64,000 nt of DNA from Mycobacterium sp. 852014-52450_SCH5900713 (GCF_001667075.1 NZ_LZIL01000050.1:1-64000); one strand, 5' to 3'; shown: positions 44,569 through 53,750, numbered from the stretch's first letter. Made by a program: numbers and translations. The notes: generated by a model from the sequence alone, not told the origin.

Positions 44569-46548
44569 TCAGCGGCGCCGCCATGATTCGCGCCGGGTAC
44601 GCCACACGATCACGCCTGCGCCGACGATGGCTACGGCGATCCAGCCTGCGCCGAACCACCACAACCAGCCGAGATCGGAGTGGCTCTGCGAGCCCGCGGC
44701 CGGGCTGGCCATGGGCGAGTGTTCGACGGTCACCGGGTCCTGGCCCCCCGGTGCGGACACCACCGCGACGCCTTTGAGTCGTTGCCAGCGCTTGTTATCG
44801 GCGTTGAGCCACCGCAGCAGCTCGTCGAGCTGCCCCGGCGCGCCGTTCGACGTCGCCACCAACAGAGACCTGCCCCGGTCGAAAATCGTTTGGAGAGAGG
44901 CGAACCGAAGATTCGGGTCCAGGGCGAGCTTGGCGGGCTTCCCGTCCGATTGGACGGCGTTGACGGTGATCGGCCCGCTGGGCCCCGCGGACACCGGCAG
45001 CACAACATTGGAGTGGTTCCACCCGTCGGCGGAAATCAATATCGCGGGATCCGACGAGTCGATCGCCTGCTGCACACTCGTGGCCGTGGTGTAGATCGGC
45101 ACAGAGCTTATTCGCTGTAGACCCACCACGAGATTGATCGCCCGCACGGTGTCGATCAACGAGTGCGGCTCGATGCCCACCTGCACCCGGGGCATCAACG
45201 ACTGCGGCACCGACTGAAAGCCGTCCGGCACCGGCGGTGCGGCGGGACTGCTCTGTATCGTGCTGTCGCCGTTGATGTTCAGCGTGAGGAGCTGATTGCC
45301 GGGACCGGCAGTGTAGAAGTCACCGCAATGTCCGACGTTGGCCGCGACGTCGAGAACGAGGTCAAGGCTGGTGTACCGCTGCAGCAGTCGGTCCGGCACG
45401 TCGACCCAGCGGTCGATGGTGCCATGGCCGTCGGTCGGCCAGTGGTCGATGGTCTCCGGGCCGACCGCCACGGCAATCTGGCCGGCGACATTGCCCGGTG
45501 TCGGGGTGTAGGAGCCCTGGAGATGGACGCGCAGGTCGTGCACGGATCTGCCGAACCTGGTCTGGTCCAGTCCGATTGACAGCCGCGGTTGTAGCGATGT
45601 GGCGTTGACGACGGGCTGCCCCAATTCGCGCAGCGCGACGCTGTCGCCGGGCCGCTGCAGGCTGGGCTTCAGTTGTTCCACCGCCGCCTTGGAAGACAGG
45701 GCCAGCTGCGACACGTCGTTGAACAGCACGGCAGTGTTCGATTCGTCGGACTGGCCGAGCGGGCCCGACATCAATAGCCACGGCACACCGGCGGCGCCCT
45801 GCAGGGAAAGCCCGTTGTCGGGGCCCTCTTTGACGACGATCTGACGTTCCAGCGCCTGCGGCGGCGTCGGCGGCGCCGCCTGCCCTTCGGGCAACGGCGT
45901 CACGGATATCTCGGGAGTCTGCCTGCCGTAGTGACTGGCCACGGAGGCGGCCAGTTGGATGGCGGTGTCGGATTCGTTAGCGGACGGCGATTGTGGCAGG
46001 AAGATGGACAGCTTCCGCAGCACCGGGGGCAGGAAATGGGCCACCGTGGTGGGCGGCAGTTCGACCCCGGTGTAGGTGATCGACCCGTTGGTCAGGCGCA
46101 GCGGGCTCTCCGGGTACAAGCAATACCCGTCGAGCGGCACCAGGTAGGAACGCAGTGTCACCGTCAGCCAGTTGTCGTTGACTTCCGCTCCGGCCAGCGG
46201 AATGACGAGCGGCGCCTGATCGGCGGAGGGCAGATTCAGTCGCGCGATGGTGCGCTCGCCCTGCGTCACGGTGATCAATCCCGACCGCAAGTTGATCGGA
46301 AGCTCGACGGTGGTGTTCACCGCTGTCGGTGTCAGCCCGTGCAGCACGGGCACGGTCAGCTGCTGGCTGCTCGTCAGGCCCCAGAACTCCAGGGTGGGCG
46401 CGGACCCAATGTCGGTCAGCGACAGGGTCGGCGAGTCGGCCGCCGTCGCCGGGTCGCCGGGCGCACCCCACGATGCCGGGGCGCTGATCACCAAAAACCC
46501 AGCCACAGCGACCAGCGCAACCGCTTTGCCCAGACGTCTCGGGTACAT
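44569..46548 (-). CDS. BcsB-like cell-surface membrane protein
   Basis: 659 aa from the ATG at 46548 (MYPRRLGKAV). Signal peptide (VALVAVAGFLVISAPASWGA), a long extracytoplasmic part and one C-terminal helix (LGWLWWFGAGWIAVAIVGAG) with a basic tail. The N-terminal half follows the BcsB carbohydrate-binding pattern: LTVPVLHGLTPTAVNTTVEL, LNLPSADQAPLVIPL, YLVPLDGYCLYPESPLRLTN. BcsB guides nascent cellulose out of BcsA, but no BcsA-type synthase is in the window. It may be an orthologue of Rv1006, which sits near metS in M. tuberculosis; that is from memory. Probably co-transcribed with the deacetylase. Confidence 0.75.
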   Translation of the reverse strand: MYPRRLGKAVALVAVAGFLVISAPASWGAPGDPATAADSPTLSLTDIGSAPTLEFWGLTSSQQLTVPVLHGLTPTAVNTTVELPINLRSGLITVTQGERTIARLNLPSADQAPLVIPLAGAEVNDNWLTVTLRSYLVPLDGYCLYPESPLRLTNGSITYTGVELPPTTVAHFLPPVLRKLSIFLPQSPSANESDTAIQLAASVASHYGRQTPEISVTPLPEGQAAPPTPPQALERQIVVKEGPDNGLSLQGAAGVPWLLMSGPLGQSDESNTAVLFNDVSQLALSSKAAVEQLKPSLQRPGDSVALRELGQPVVNATSLQPRLSIGLDQTRFGRSVHDLRVHLQGSYTPTPGNVAGQIAVAVGPETIDHWPTDGHGTIDRWVDVPDRLLQRYTSLDLVLDVAANVGHCGDFYTAGPGNQLLTLNINGDSTIQSSPAAPPVPDGFQSVPQSLMPRVQVGIEPHSLIDTVRAINLVVGLQRISSVPIYTTATSVQQAIDSSDPAILISADGWNHSNVVLPVSAGPSGPITVNAVQSDGKPAKLALDPNLRFASLQTIFDRGRSLLVATSNGAPGQLDELLRWLNADNKRWQRLKGVAVVSAPGGQDPVTVEHSPMASPAAGSQSHSDLGWLWWFGAGWIAVAIVGAGVIVWRTRRESWRRR

Positions 46549-46671
46549 CACCGAAACAGTATGCATCGTTGGGTGCGCGTCAAGCCCCACTTACCGGATC
46601 ACCGTCTAGAGGACCGCGAAAGAGGGTGTGGCACATTCGGCCCGACCTTCGGCACGCGGAGCACCAGCCGA

Positions 46672-47373
46672 TCAGGCCTCCGTGGAGGCGTCGGTGCGGG
46701 CGGCGACGGCCGGGGCGTGGCGCATCATTTCGCGACCAAGGAATTGCCGGAAATAAGGGAGCGACGCTTCCGTGACGGTGCCGGGCAGCAGGAGTTCCAA
46801 GATCTGGCGCAGGCGCCCGGCGATGTCGACACCGACGCCCCTGTTCGTGTCATGGCGCGCTATCGCATTGGATACCAACCGCGTTCCGAACATCGCCCCG
46901 ACGAGGAACTCGGAGAGCACTTCGGGGTCGACATCCTGGCGAAGGTCTCCTTCGCTGATCGCTCTCCTGGCCTCCTCGGCGATCTTCGCAGCCAGGTCGG
47001 CATAGAAGCCCGCGGCGGCCTCGTTCAATCCGCTTAAGGCAGAGGCCAATTGCTCGGCGGTGCGAACCATCTTGTCGGAATTCAGCACTTCGACGATGGT
47101 GAAGGCGCCGTGCAACATGTTCTCCAGCCCCGGCGACGACGGCCCACATACGTTCCGGAAAGCGGTGAGAAGAGCTGCGGAGCCCTCCTTGAGGATGTCC
47201 GACGCCAGCGATTCCTTCGAATCAAAGTGGTGATACAGGGCGCCCTTGGTCATCCCTGTCCGCTCGATGATCGCCCCCCAACCGGCGGCCGCATATCCGA
47301 CTTCGCCGAACACCTCGATCGCGGCATCGAGAATCTTGCGACGAGTGGCTTCGGATCGGACCTGGCGCGGCAT
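46672..47373 (-). CDS. TetR regulator, gamma-butyrolactone-receptor-like (1)
   Basis: 233 aa from the ATG at 47373 (MPRQVRSEATRRKILDAA); 15 more residues are possible upstream. HTH: EVGYAAAGWGAIIERTGMTK followed by GALYHHFDSKESLASDIL, typical of ArpA/CprB/ScbR proteins. The ligand domain contains GFYADLAAKIAEEARRAI. Its C-terminus (ASLPYFRQFLGREMM) matches that of the next gene, so the two are tandem paralogues. The same 19-bp motif precedes both. Confidence 0.88.
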   Translation of the reverse strand: MPRQVRSEATRRKILDAAIEVFGEVGYAAAGWGAIIERTGMTKGALYHHFDSKESLASDILKEGSAALLTAFRNVCGPSSPGLENMLHGAFTIVEVLNSDKMVRTAEQLASALSGLNEAAAGFYADLAAKIAEEARRAISEGDLRQDVDPEVLSEFLVGAMFGTRLVSNAIARHDTNRGVGVDIAGRLRQILELLLPGTVTEASLPYFRQFLGREMMRHAPAVAARTDASTEA

Positions 47374-47449
47374 CGTGTTGCTCCTCCAGATCCGCGATGG
47401 GTGCGAGGACGTCGTCACCGTGGTCTCACATCGACCGCCAAGACGTCCA

Positions 47450-47468
47450 AGGTTAGCAGCCGCGAGCG
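47450..47468 (-). promoter_or_regulatory. 19-bp motif shared upstream of both tandem tetR genes
   Basis: aggttagcagccgcgagcg here and aggttagcagccgcaagcg at 48411-48429 differ by one base and lie 961 bp apart, one upstream of each TetR gene (77 and 240 bases before the starts). This is either a remnant of the tandem duplication or a common operator. Confidence 0.6.
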
Positions 47469-47493
47469 TGCCATCCGGCCGGCCTCGCTGCGG

Positions 47494-48171
47494 TTACGGC
47501 GAATCTTCCTCGGTCGAGCTGGCGTTGACGGCGAGCGCCGCACGCCGCCTTAGGAATTGGCGGAAGTAATCAGTTCGGTCCGGTTGCAGGATGCCGCCCA
47601 GGATGAGCATCCAGCATTTCTCCAGGTCGAGCAGGAATCTTTCCGGTTCGTCCAGATTGCTGGTCTTCCGAAGCCCCATATGCAGGGACACCATCAGGCG
47701 GCCGACGTCGTGGGGATCGCAGCTGTCGCCGATGTCGCCCTCGTCGATGGCCTGCTGGACGACCCCCGACAGGGCTTCCACCCATCCGCTTAGCAACGTG
47801 TCCTGCAGGCCCTCCGGCTGCCCGACCGACTCGATCAAATTCAGGCCGGCCCTGACCAGATCCGTCTTGATGTCTTGAACGGCGATCAGGTACGAGAAGT
47901 CGATGAGGGTTTCCAGGCCCGAAAGCCCCCTCGTCAACAGGTCTTCCACCGCTACGGTGGCCGCGGCGATCTGCTTGTCGATGAGCTCCACCGCCAGGGC
48001 GTGTTTCGACTTGAAGTGGAAATACATCGCGCCTTTGGTCAGCTGAGCCTCGGCCAGGATGTCGTCGAGACCGACGTCGTGATACGGCCGGCGCGCGAAC
48101 TGATGCGAGGCGGCCCGCAGGATCTGTCGCCGCGTCGCGTCGGCGCGTCCATCGGTCGAGTGGGTCGTCAT
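47494..48171 (-). CDS. TetR regulator, gamma-butyrolactone-receptor-like (2)
   Basis: 225 aa. HTH: ATRRQILRAASHQFARRPYH followed by DVGLDDILAEAQLTKGAMYFHFKSKHALA in two steps, very like ArpA/ScbR. The ligand domain includes LVRAGLNLIESVGQPEG and ends TDYFRQFLRRRA, matching the neighbour. Streptomyces homologues sense gamma-butyrolactones and switch secondary metabolism. No butenolide or AfsA-type synthase gene is visible here, so the ligand is unknown. Transcribed away from the AT-rich promoter region and the PPE gene. Confidence 0.88.
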   Translation of the reverse strand: MTTHSTDGRADATRRQILRAASHQFARRPYHDVGLDDILAEAQLTKGAMYFHFKSKHALAVELIDKQIAAATVAVEDLLTRGLSGLETLIDFSYLIAVQDIKTDLVRAGLNLIESVGQPEGLQDTLLSGWVEALSGVVQQAIDEGDIGDSCDPHDVGRLMVSLHMGLRKTSNLDEPERFLLDLEKCWMLILGGILQPDRTDYFRQFLRRRAALAVNASSTEEDSP

Positions 48172-48479
48172 CGGGATGCCAGCTCAGTTCTCGTCGACCG
48201 CGAAGACGCGGCCCTCATGTGAAGGCGGGAACCCGGCAGGAATGCCGGGGCCTCCCACGTCGGCCGGGCAACGCGAGCGTCCTCGTCGGGGGTTGCGACC
48301 CTGACCTGGTCGATCGCCATCAGGTTGATGAGCAGGGCATACACCTCGGTTCTTCGGCGGTCTGAAGCAAACCGACCGGCCACCCCCGGGCAGTACTTGG
48401 GCCGCTTCTGAGGTTAGCAGCCGCAAGCGCCCGCCTTGACGGTCCCGTAAATACCTGTAGTGCGGATCACAGCGCCTTT

Positions 48480-48519
48480 ACAAACTATTAGTATGCTTTA
48501 TACGCTATTATTAGTTTGT
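48480..48519. promoter_or_regulatory. AT-rich palindromic promoter/operator
   Basis: acaaacta (48480-48487) and tagtttgt (48512-48519) are perfect inverted repeats with a further partly symmetric interior; a third half site, agtttgt, is at 48521-48527. The interior holds TATACG and TATTAT, possible -10 hexamers. It is by far the most AT-rich stretch of this region. Position between the tetR pair and the downstream genes makes it a candidate TetR operator. Confidence 0.6.
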
Positions 48520-48606
48520 CAGTTTGTAGCCTGGAACGCCCCAAACCCACGGTTCAGGCAGTTGAGCAGCCAATACGCCCGGTCCCGGGCCACCTGCAGG
48601 TTGTGA
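48493..48606 (+). CDS. Possible 37-aa upstream ORF
   Basis: ATG 48493 to TGA 48604-48606, starting MLYTLLLVCQFVAWNAPNPR and ending in a basic tail. The stop overlaps the Shine-Dalgarno (TGAGGAG) of the next ORF, which would allow coupling. The start lies inside the palindrome and has no ribosome site, so it may be chance. Confidence 0.3.
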   Translation: MLYTLLLVCQFVAWNAPNPRFRQLSSQYARSRATCRL

Positions 48607-48616
48607 GGAGAACTAG

Positions 48617-48877
48617 ATGCCGGTCGTGACCACGAGGCCACGTGCGCGGGCAGCGGCAACAGGTGGACCACCAGGTAAAGGACTAAGTGCCTTCGCCGCC
48701 GTAGGCGAAATACTCTTCGCTAGCGGTATGGTCCTATTCCATACTTTGAGTATGTTTAGTTGCGGATTGCCGGTGCTGCAGTACGGTGCGCCCACCGCCG
48801 AGGCCGGTCTTCCTCCGTCCGGAGTCAGCGGGGCTTCGCGCGCGGCGAGCGGGCCCGCCGATAAGGGCAGGGCCTGA
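48617..48877 (+). CDS. Small protein of unknown function preceding a PPE gene
   Basis: 86 aa with an ideal ribosome site (GAGGAG six bases before ATG). A basic N-terminus ([20 protein letters not shown]) is followed by one hydrophobic segment, [20 protein letters not shown], with a Cys at about residue 49, and a Gly/Ala/Ser-rich tail. The stop is one base before the GTG of the PPE gene, the place where a PE gene usually sits, but there is no PE motif. I do not recognise the family. It could be a membrane or export accessory of the PPE protein. Confidence 0.65.
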   Translation: MPVVTTRPRARAAATGGPPGKGLSAFAAVGEILFASGMVLFHTLSMFSCGLPVLQYGAPTAEAGLPPSGVSGASRAASGPADKGRA

Positions 48878-48878
48878 A

Positions 48879-50090
48879 GTGATCGATTTCGGCGCGTTTC
48901 CCCCGGAGTTCAACTCCGCGCGGATGTATGCCGGTCCCGGTCCCGTCTCGCTGGTGGCCGCCGCGGTGGCCTGGGACGGTCTGGCCGCCGAATTGCATTC
49001 CGCGGCAAGCTGTTACCGGTCGGTGATCGCGGGATTGACGACCGGGCGCTGGATGGGGCCCTCGTCGTTGACCATGGCGTCCGCCTTCGCTCCCTACATG
49101 GCGTGGACCGCCGGCGCGGCCGCGCGGGCCGCCGAGGCGGCCGGTCAGGCCAGGCTCGCTATCGAAATCTACGAAGCCGCCTTCACGATGACCGTTCCTC
49201 CCCCTGCCGTCACCGCTAACCGGGTCCAGCTCGCGACGCTGATCGCCACCAACTTCTTCGGCCAGAATTCCGCGGCAATCGCGGCCACCGAGGCCGAATA
49301 CGGCGAGATGTGGGCGCAGGACGCCGCGGCCATGTACGCCTACGCCGCGGGTTCGGCTGCCGCGTGCGAGGTCACCCCGTTCAGCCCGCCGCCCGACGTC
49401 ACCAGCCCGGCGGGGCTGGCCGGCCAGAGCAGCGCCCTCGCCCAGGCCGAAACGTTGACGGCAACCCACACGTCGCTCTCGAACGTGGTGTCCTCGGTGC
49501 CCAACGCCCTGCACGGGCTTTCGTCGCCGCTGATCGCCAGCACCCTCAGCGACGCCGGTGCCGGCACCGCGAGCACCGTGACCAACTCGGCCAGTTCGTC
49601 GCTGATGTCGAGCCTCGTATCCAGCCTCCCCAGCTCCATTCCCACCTACTTCATGGCCGCAGCGACCCCGCTGTACGGGATGTCCTCCATCCTCGGCATG
49701 GCCCAGACCGGGCAGGGTCTGGCGAACGGCGCGATGGCGGCTGCCAACGCCGCGGGCGCTGCCGCCTCGGGCGCCGCGAGCGCGGCCGCGGGTGCGGCGA
49801 GCGCGGGCGCGGGGGCGCTCGGCTCGCTCGGATCCGGCGTGATCGGCAGCCTGGGCAGCGCGGCCTCGCTGGGCCCGCTGGCGGTGCCGGCCAGTTGGAC
49901 CAGCATCATCCCGGCGGCGCACAGTGCCGCTTCCGCTTTGCCGACCATCAGTCTCGCCGGCGCCAATACCCCGCCCAGCATCATGGGGTCGCTGCCGCGC
50001 CTGGCCGCCGCGTCGGGCAAGAACCTTGGGCCCCGGTATGGGGTCATCCCGACCGTGATGACACGCCCGCCGTCCGGTGGATACGCATAG
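48879..50090 (+). CDS. PPE family protein (SVP-like)
   Basis: 403 aa from the GTG at 48879 ([20 protein letters not shown]); a longer frame upstream only overlaps the small ORF. PPE domain with WMGPSS turn, [18 protein letters not shown] and [16 protein letters not shown]. The C-terminal half is Ala/Ser/Gly-rich, with the SVP-like motif LAVPASWTS and end [15 protein letters not shown]. Expected to be exported by ESX-5 to the envelope. It directly precedes the exopolysaccharide cluster (46 bp) and could be co-transcribed with it. Confidence 0.93.
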   Translation: MIDFGAFPPEFNSARMYAGPGPVSLVAAAVAWDGLAAELHSAASCYRSVIAGLTTGRWMGPSSLTMASAFAPYMAWTAGAAARAAEAAGQARLAIEIYEAAFTMTVPPPAVTANRVQLATLIATNFFGQNSAAIAATEAEYGEMWAQDAAAMYAYAAGSAAACEVTPFSPPPDVTSPAGLAGQSSALAQAETLTATHTSLSNVVSSVPNALHGLSSPLIASTLSDAGAGTASTVTNSASSSLMSSLVSSLPSSIPTYFMAAATPLYGMSSILGMAQTGQGLANGAMAAANAAGAAASGAASAAAGAASAGAGALGSLGSGVIGSLGSAASLGPLAVPASWTSIIPAAHSAASALPTISLAGANTPPSIMGSLPRLAAASGKNLGPRYGVIPTVMTRPPSGGYA

Positions 50091-50136
50091 GCCAGCACAT
50101 GAACCGACCAAACACTCGTTACGGAAGGAGCGGTGA

Positions 50137-50709
50137 GTGAAGTACACGCCCACCCAGATCGCCGGCGTGACGATCATCGACCTCGAACCGCAACGTGACC
50201 ACCGCGGCTTCTCCTCCCGTTCCTTCTGCGCCGATGAATTCGCCAGCCGCGGGCTGACTTTCGACGTCACCCAGACGAATATCTTCTTCAACTACACCCG
50301 TGGCACCGTGCGGGGTCTGCACCACCGAGTGCCGCCGTACGCCCAAACCCAATTGGTCCGCTGCACCCGCGGCGCGATCGCCGCCGTTGCGGTAGACATC
50401 CGCCCCGGGTCGCAGACCTACGGCGACCACGTGATGGTCGAGTTGAGCGCGGACAACTACCGGACGCTGTTCCTGCCGCCGTTTGTCGCGCACGGCTTCC
50501 AAACCCTCATCGACGACACCGAGGTCAGCTACCACGTCAGCGGTGAGCGGGCGCCGTCCGACGAGCAGGGATTCCACTGGAACGACCCGGAATTCGGGAT
50601 TGTGTGGCCGCTGCCGGTCACGGTCATTTCCGAGCGAGACGCCAGTTGGCCATCGCGAACGCCGACCTTCACGCCAATCGAGAGGGCAGCGTCATGTCTA
50701 AGCCGTTGA
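50137..50709 (+). CDS. RmlC-like dTDP-sugar 3,5-epimerase
   Basis: 190 aa from GTG 50137, behind GGAAGGAG. Cupin epimerase pattern: IIDLEPQRDHRGFSSRSFCADEF, TRGTVRGLHHRVPPYAQTQLVRCTRGAI (catalytic His near 62), AVDIRPGSQTYG, LFLPPFVAHGFQTL and TEVSYHVSGERAPSDEQGFHWND, each shown in part. It probably converts a dTDP-4-keto-6-deoxyhexose to its epimer. Because the housekeeping rmlC of mycobacteria is elsewhere, this copy likely serves a dedicated sugar of the cluster. The last 16 bases overlap the next gene. Confidence 0.88.
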   Translation: MKYTPTQIAGVTIIDLEPQRDHRGFSSRSFCADEFASRGLTFDVTQTNIFFNYTRGTVRGLHHRVPPYAQTQLVRCTRGAIAAVAVDIRPGSQTYGDHVMVELSADNYRTLFLPPFVAHGFQTLIDDTEVSYHVSGERAPSDEQGFHWNDPEFGIVWPLPVTVISERDASWPSRTPTFTPIERAASCLSR

Positions 50710-52280
50710 TGACCCGGGAATTGGTGGACGTCGTGCCCGCGGAACCGGGGCCACACAAGCGGAGACCCGCCGGCATGATGCCGTTGGCTCGCCCCCAAAC
50801 CAGCGCTTTACCGGTCACCGCCGCTTCGGCGCCCTCCCCCGCGGGGAATGCCGTCCGGCGCTGGCAGCACCAGTATTCGCAGCATCTGCGCATCAGTGAC
50901 ACCGTGATCGTGTGCGTGTCGGTGTTGCTCGCGCAGTACGTCCGATTCGGCGAAATCGCCAACACCTCGGGTTATTCGGACGTCGTTATGACGATGTTGT
51001 CATTGCTGTTCGCGGCGCTGTGGCTGTCATCGCTGGCGGTATTCCAAACGCGCTCACCGCGAGTCATCGGCGCCGGCATCGACGAGTACCGGCGGATCGG
51101 CAGCGCGTCATTCTGGACGTTCGGAATCATCGCGATGGTGACCTTGCTCGCCAAGGTCGACCTGGCCCGCGGTTATCTCGCCATCGCGCTTCCCGTCGGA
51201 ACCATGGGCTTGCTGGGGAGTCGCAGCCTGTGGCGCAAGCACATCCGCCAGATGCGCGCGGACGGCCAATGCCAGACGACGGTCCTGGCGATCGGGGACC
51301 GCCAGGCGGTTTCCCACCTTGCCCACGAACTGACGCGCAACCCGCTGGACGGCTACGTCGTAGTCGGTGTCTGCATTCCCGGCTATGGGAGACCGCGGGG
51401 CAATACCCTCACCCTCGGCGGCCGCGTGGTGCCGATTCTCGGTGACGTCACCGACGCGGTGGCCGCGATCCGGCACTGCGGCGCGGACACCGTGGCGGTC
51501 ACCCAGACGGATCACTTTGGGATGCATGGGATCCGGGAGCTGATGTGGCAGTTGGAGACGATGGACGTCGACGTCGTGGTGTCCCCCGGGGTGATGGACG
51601 TGGCGGAGACCCGGTTGACCCTTCGGCCCACCGCCGGTATGCCGTTGCTGCATGTCGAGAAGCCGCAATACGAGGGGACGCAACGCTTTCAGAAGCAGGT
51701 CTTCGATTTCCTCTTCTCGCTGGCGGCCCTCATCGGGACGGCGCCCATTCTCATCGCGGCGGCTATCGCCGTCAAGCTCACCAGCAAGGGTCCGGTGTTC
51801 TACCAATCCGAACGGATCGGCATCGACGGTAAGCCGTTCAGAATGCTCAAGTTCCGGACCATGATCGACGGTGCTGACACACAGATCGAGCACCTCTTGG
51901 CGCTGAACGAAGGCGCCGGCGGCATGCTGTTCAAGATGCGCCAGGATCCGCGGGTCACTCCAGTCGGCAGGATTCTGCGCAGGTTCAGCATCGACGAGCT
52001 GCCGCAGTTCATCAACGTGCTCAAAGGCGAGATGAGCGTCGTCGGCCCACGCCCACCGTTGCGGCGCGAAGTCGAGAACTACGACGGTGACGTCAAGCGG
52101 CGGCTGCTGGTGAAGCCGGGCGTCAGCGGGTTGTGGCAAGTGAGCGGCCGATCCGACCTGTCCTGGGAAGAGTCGGTGCGGTTGGACCTGTCCTATGTCG
52201 ACAACTGGTCGATGTCGGGTGATCTCATGATCATCGCCAAGACGATTAAGGCCGTTCTCACCAGTCACGGCGCATACTAG
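50694..52280 (+). CDS. Polyprenyl-phosphate glycosyl-1-phosphate transferase (WbaP-like)
   Basis: 528 aa from the ATG at 50694 (GAGAGGG upstream). N-terminal four to five membrane helices (about 65-175), a Rossmann-like CoA-binding-type middle domain (about 190-320, TVLAIGDRQAVSHLAHEL) and the C-terminal bacterial sugar transferase domain: KQVFDFLFSLAALIGTAP, GPVFYQSERIGIDGKPFRMLKF, RFSIDELPQFINVLKGEMS, VGPRPPL, KPGVSGLWQVSGRS. It loads the first sugar phosphate onto the lipid carrier, starting repeat-unit assembly. Confidence 0.95.
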   Translation: MSKPLMTRELVDVVPAEPGPHKRRPAGMMPLARPQTSALPVTAASAPSPAGNAVRRWQHQYSQHLRISDTVIVCVSVLLAQYVRFGEIANTSGYSDVVMTMLSLLFAALWLSSLAVFQTRSPRVIGAGIDEYRRIGSASFWTFGIIAMVTLLAKVDLARGYLAIALPVGTMGLLGSRSLWRKHIRQMRADGQCQTTVLAIGDRQAVSHLAHELTRNPLDGYVVVGVCIPGYGRPRGNTLTLGGRVVPILGDVTDAVAAIRHCGADTVAVTQTDHFGMHGIRELMWQLETMDVDVVVSPGVMDVAETRLTLRPTAGMPLLHVEKPQYEGTQRFQKQVFDFLFSLAALIGTAPILIAAAIAVKLTSKGPVFYQSERIGIDGKPFRMLKFRTMIDGADTQIEHLLALNEGAGGMLFKMRQDPRVTPVGRILRRFSIDELPQFINVLKGEMSVVGPRPPLRREVENYDGDVKRRLLVKPGVSGLWQVSGRSDLSWEESVRLDLSYVDNWSMSGDLMIIAKTIKAVLTSHGAY

Positions 52281-52286
52281 GGAGTC

Positions 52287-53750
52287 ATGACTGAGCCGAC
52301 GACCCCTGGTGCGGTCGTCCCATCGGTGCCGCTCTCGCGGATGGCTCACGCGTTCTCGATTCAACTGATCTGCCGGGCACTGGGGATGCTGGCCTCGGTG
52401 GTCTCGGTGGCGATGACGGCGCGCTATCTAGGTCCCGGCCGCTACGGCCAACTCTCCATCGCGGTGCTCTTCATCGCCGTGTGGACCAGCATGGCCGATC
52501 TCGGTATCGCGACCGTGATCGTGCGCCGCGTGACCTCCGGCCAGGGTGACCTCGAGCGTCTGGTGCGCGTCAACAGCGGCATGGCCCTGATCTATTGTGT
52601 TCCGCTGGCGTTGTTGGCGGCCGGGTCGGGCTTGCTCATCTATCACGACGCCGACATCCGAGTGATGCTCGTCGTGCTGTCCGGGGCGCTGCTGATGCAG
52701 ACCATGACGACACGGTTCGAGCCGGTGTTCTTGGCCACCGTCCGGTTCTCCGCGGTGGCCATCTCCGACGTCGCCGGGCGCCTGGCCGCGCTGGCCATGG
52801 TCGCCTGCTTGGTCGCGGCGCGGGCGGACGTCATCTGGTTCGCTGTCGCGCAACTGATTCCGCCCGCCCTGCAATTGGTGATCCAGGGCACCGCGGCGAT
52901 GCGGCACATTTCGGTGCGCCCGGTCTTCGCGCCGCGAGAGGCCGCGGATCTGTTGCGGGAAAGCCTGCCGTTGATGGGGTTTCTGGTCGTCGGCCTGCTG
53001 TACTGCCGCGCCGACGGGGTAATCCTGTCCCTGCTGAGCACCCACTCCGAGGTCGGCGTGTACGGGCTGGCCTTCACGATCGCGTTCAACACCATCGTGG
53101 TGTCGCTGGTCTTCTTGAAGTCGACGCTGTCGACGGCCACCGAGCTGTTCGCGCGTGACGTCGCCGCGTTCGCCGCCTTCCTGCGCCGCAGCGTGGAGCT
53201 GATGTACTTCGTGGCGGTCCCCGTCGCGGTTGTCGGCGCGCTGTTGGCCGGACCGCTGATCGGACTGTTCGGCGACAAGGCTTTCGTCGCCCGCGGGACG
53301 CCGACGCTGGCGTTGCTGTTCGTCGCGGCGGCCCTGCGATTCGTCAGCGGCACGCTGGGCCAGGGTTTGGTCGCCAGCCACCACCAGCGGGTCTTGCTCT
53401 GGCTGACGGTCGCCACCCTCGTGCTCAACGTCGCGCTCAACGTCGCGCTCGCCGGGCGGTTCGGCGCCGTCGGCCCCGGCATCGCGCTGGTGTGCACGGA
53501 GTTCTTCAACCTGGTGGTCAGCAGCTGGTGGCTGCACCGGCACTGCGGTTTCCGTACGCCCGTGATGTTCTTGCTGCGAGTGCTGATACCGACGGGAGCC
53601 AGCGTCGCGGCGGCGCTGTTGCTCCGGGGTCACCACGTGGTTCTCGTCCTCGCGGTCGCCGCCGTTGTCTACCTGGCCACCAGCGCGGCGGCCGGCCCGC
53701 TGCGCTGGTCGGACCTGGCCTCCTTGCGCCGAAATCAGCTGGCGGCATGA
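52287..53750 (+). CDS. wzx: Wzx-type oligosaccharide flippase
   Basis: 487 aa with about 12-14 hydrophobic helices and the MATE/polysaccharide-transport pattern: YLGPGRYGQLSIAVLFIAVW, DLGIATVIVRRV, LPLMGFLVVGLLYCRADGVI, STHSEVGVYGLAFTI, LNVALNVALAGRFGAVGPGIAL. It should flip the lipid-linked repeat unit across the membrane for polymerisation by the Wzy protein at 62.3 kb. Six bases after the WbaP gene and overlapping the next gene (ATGA). Confidence 0.92.
   Translation: MTEPTTPGAVVPSVPLSRMAHAFSIQLICRALGMLASVVSVAMTARYLGPGRYGQLSIAVLFIAVWTSMADLGIATVIVRRVTSGQGDLERLVRVNSGMALIYCVPLALLAAGSGLLIYHDADIRVMLVVLSGALLMQTMTTRFEPVFLATVRFSAVAISDVAGRLAALAMVACLVAARADVIWFAVAQLIPPALQLVIQGTAAMRHISVRPVFAPREAADLLRESLPLMGFLVVGLLYCRADGVILSLLSTHSEVGVYGLAFTIAFNTIVVSLVFLKSTLSTATELFARDVAAFAAFLRRSVELMYFVAVPVAVVGALLAGPLIGLFGDKAFVARGTPTLALLFVAAALRFVSGTLGQGLVASHHQRVLLWLTVATLVLNVALNVALAGRFGAVGPGIALVCTEFFNLVVSSWWLHRHCGFRTPVMFLLRVLIPTGASVAAALLLRGHHVVLVLAVAAVVYLATSAAAGPLRWSDLASLRRNQLAA

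Larger units (their letters stand above)
48172..48616. other. Intergenic control region between tandem tetR genes and small ORF/PPE genes
   Basis: 445 bp. It contains the second copy of the 19-bp motif (48411-48429), an AT-rich palindrome (48480-48519) and a possible 37-codon frame (48493-48606). Minus-strand frames around 48168-48426 have no family likeness or ribosome site. Confidence 0.6.

Noticed and set aside
48168..48426. Minus-strand frames of 71-80 codons upstream of the second tandem tetR
   Set aside because: No ribosome site, overlapping alternative frames, and located where the tetR promoter should be.
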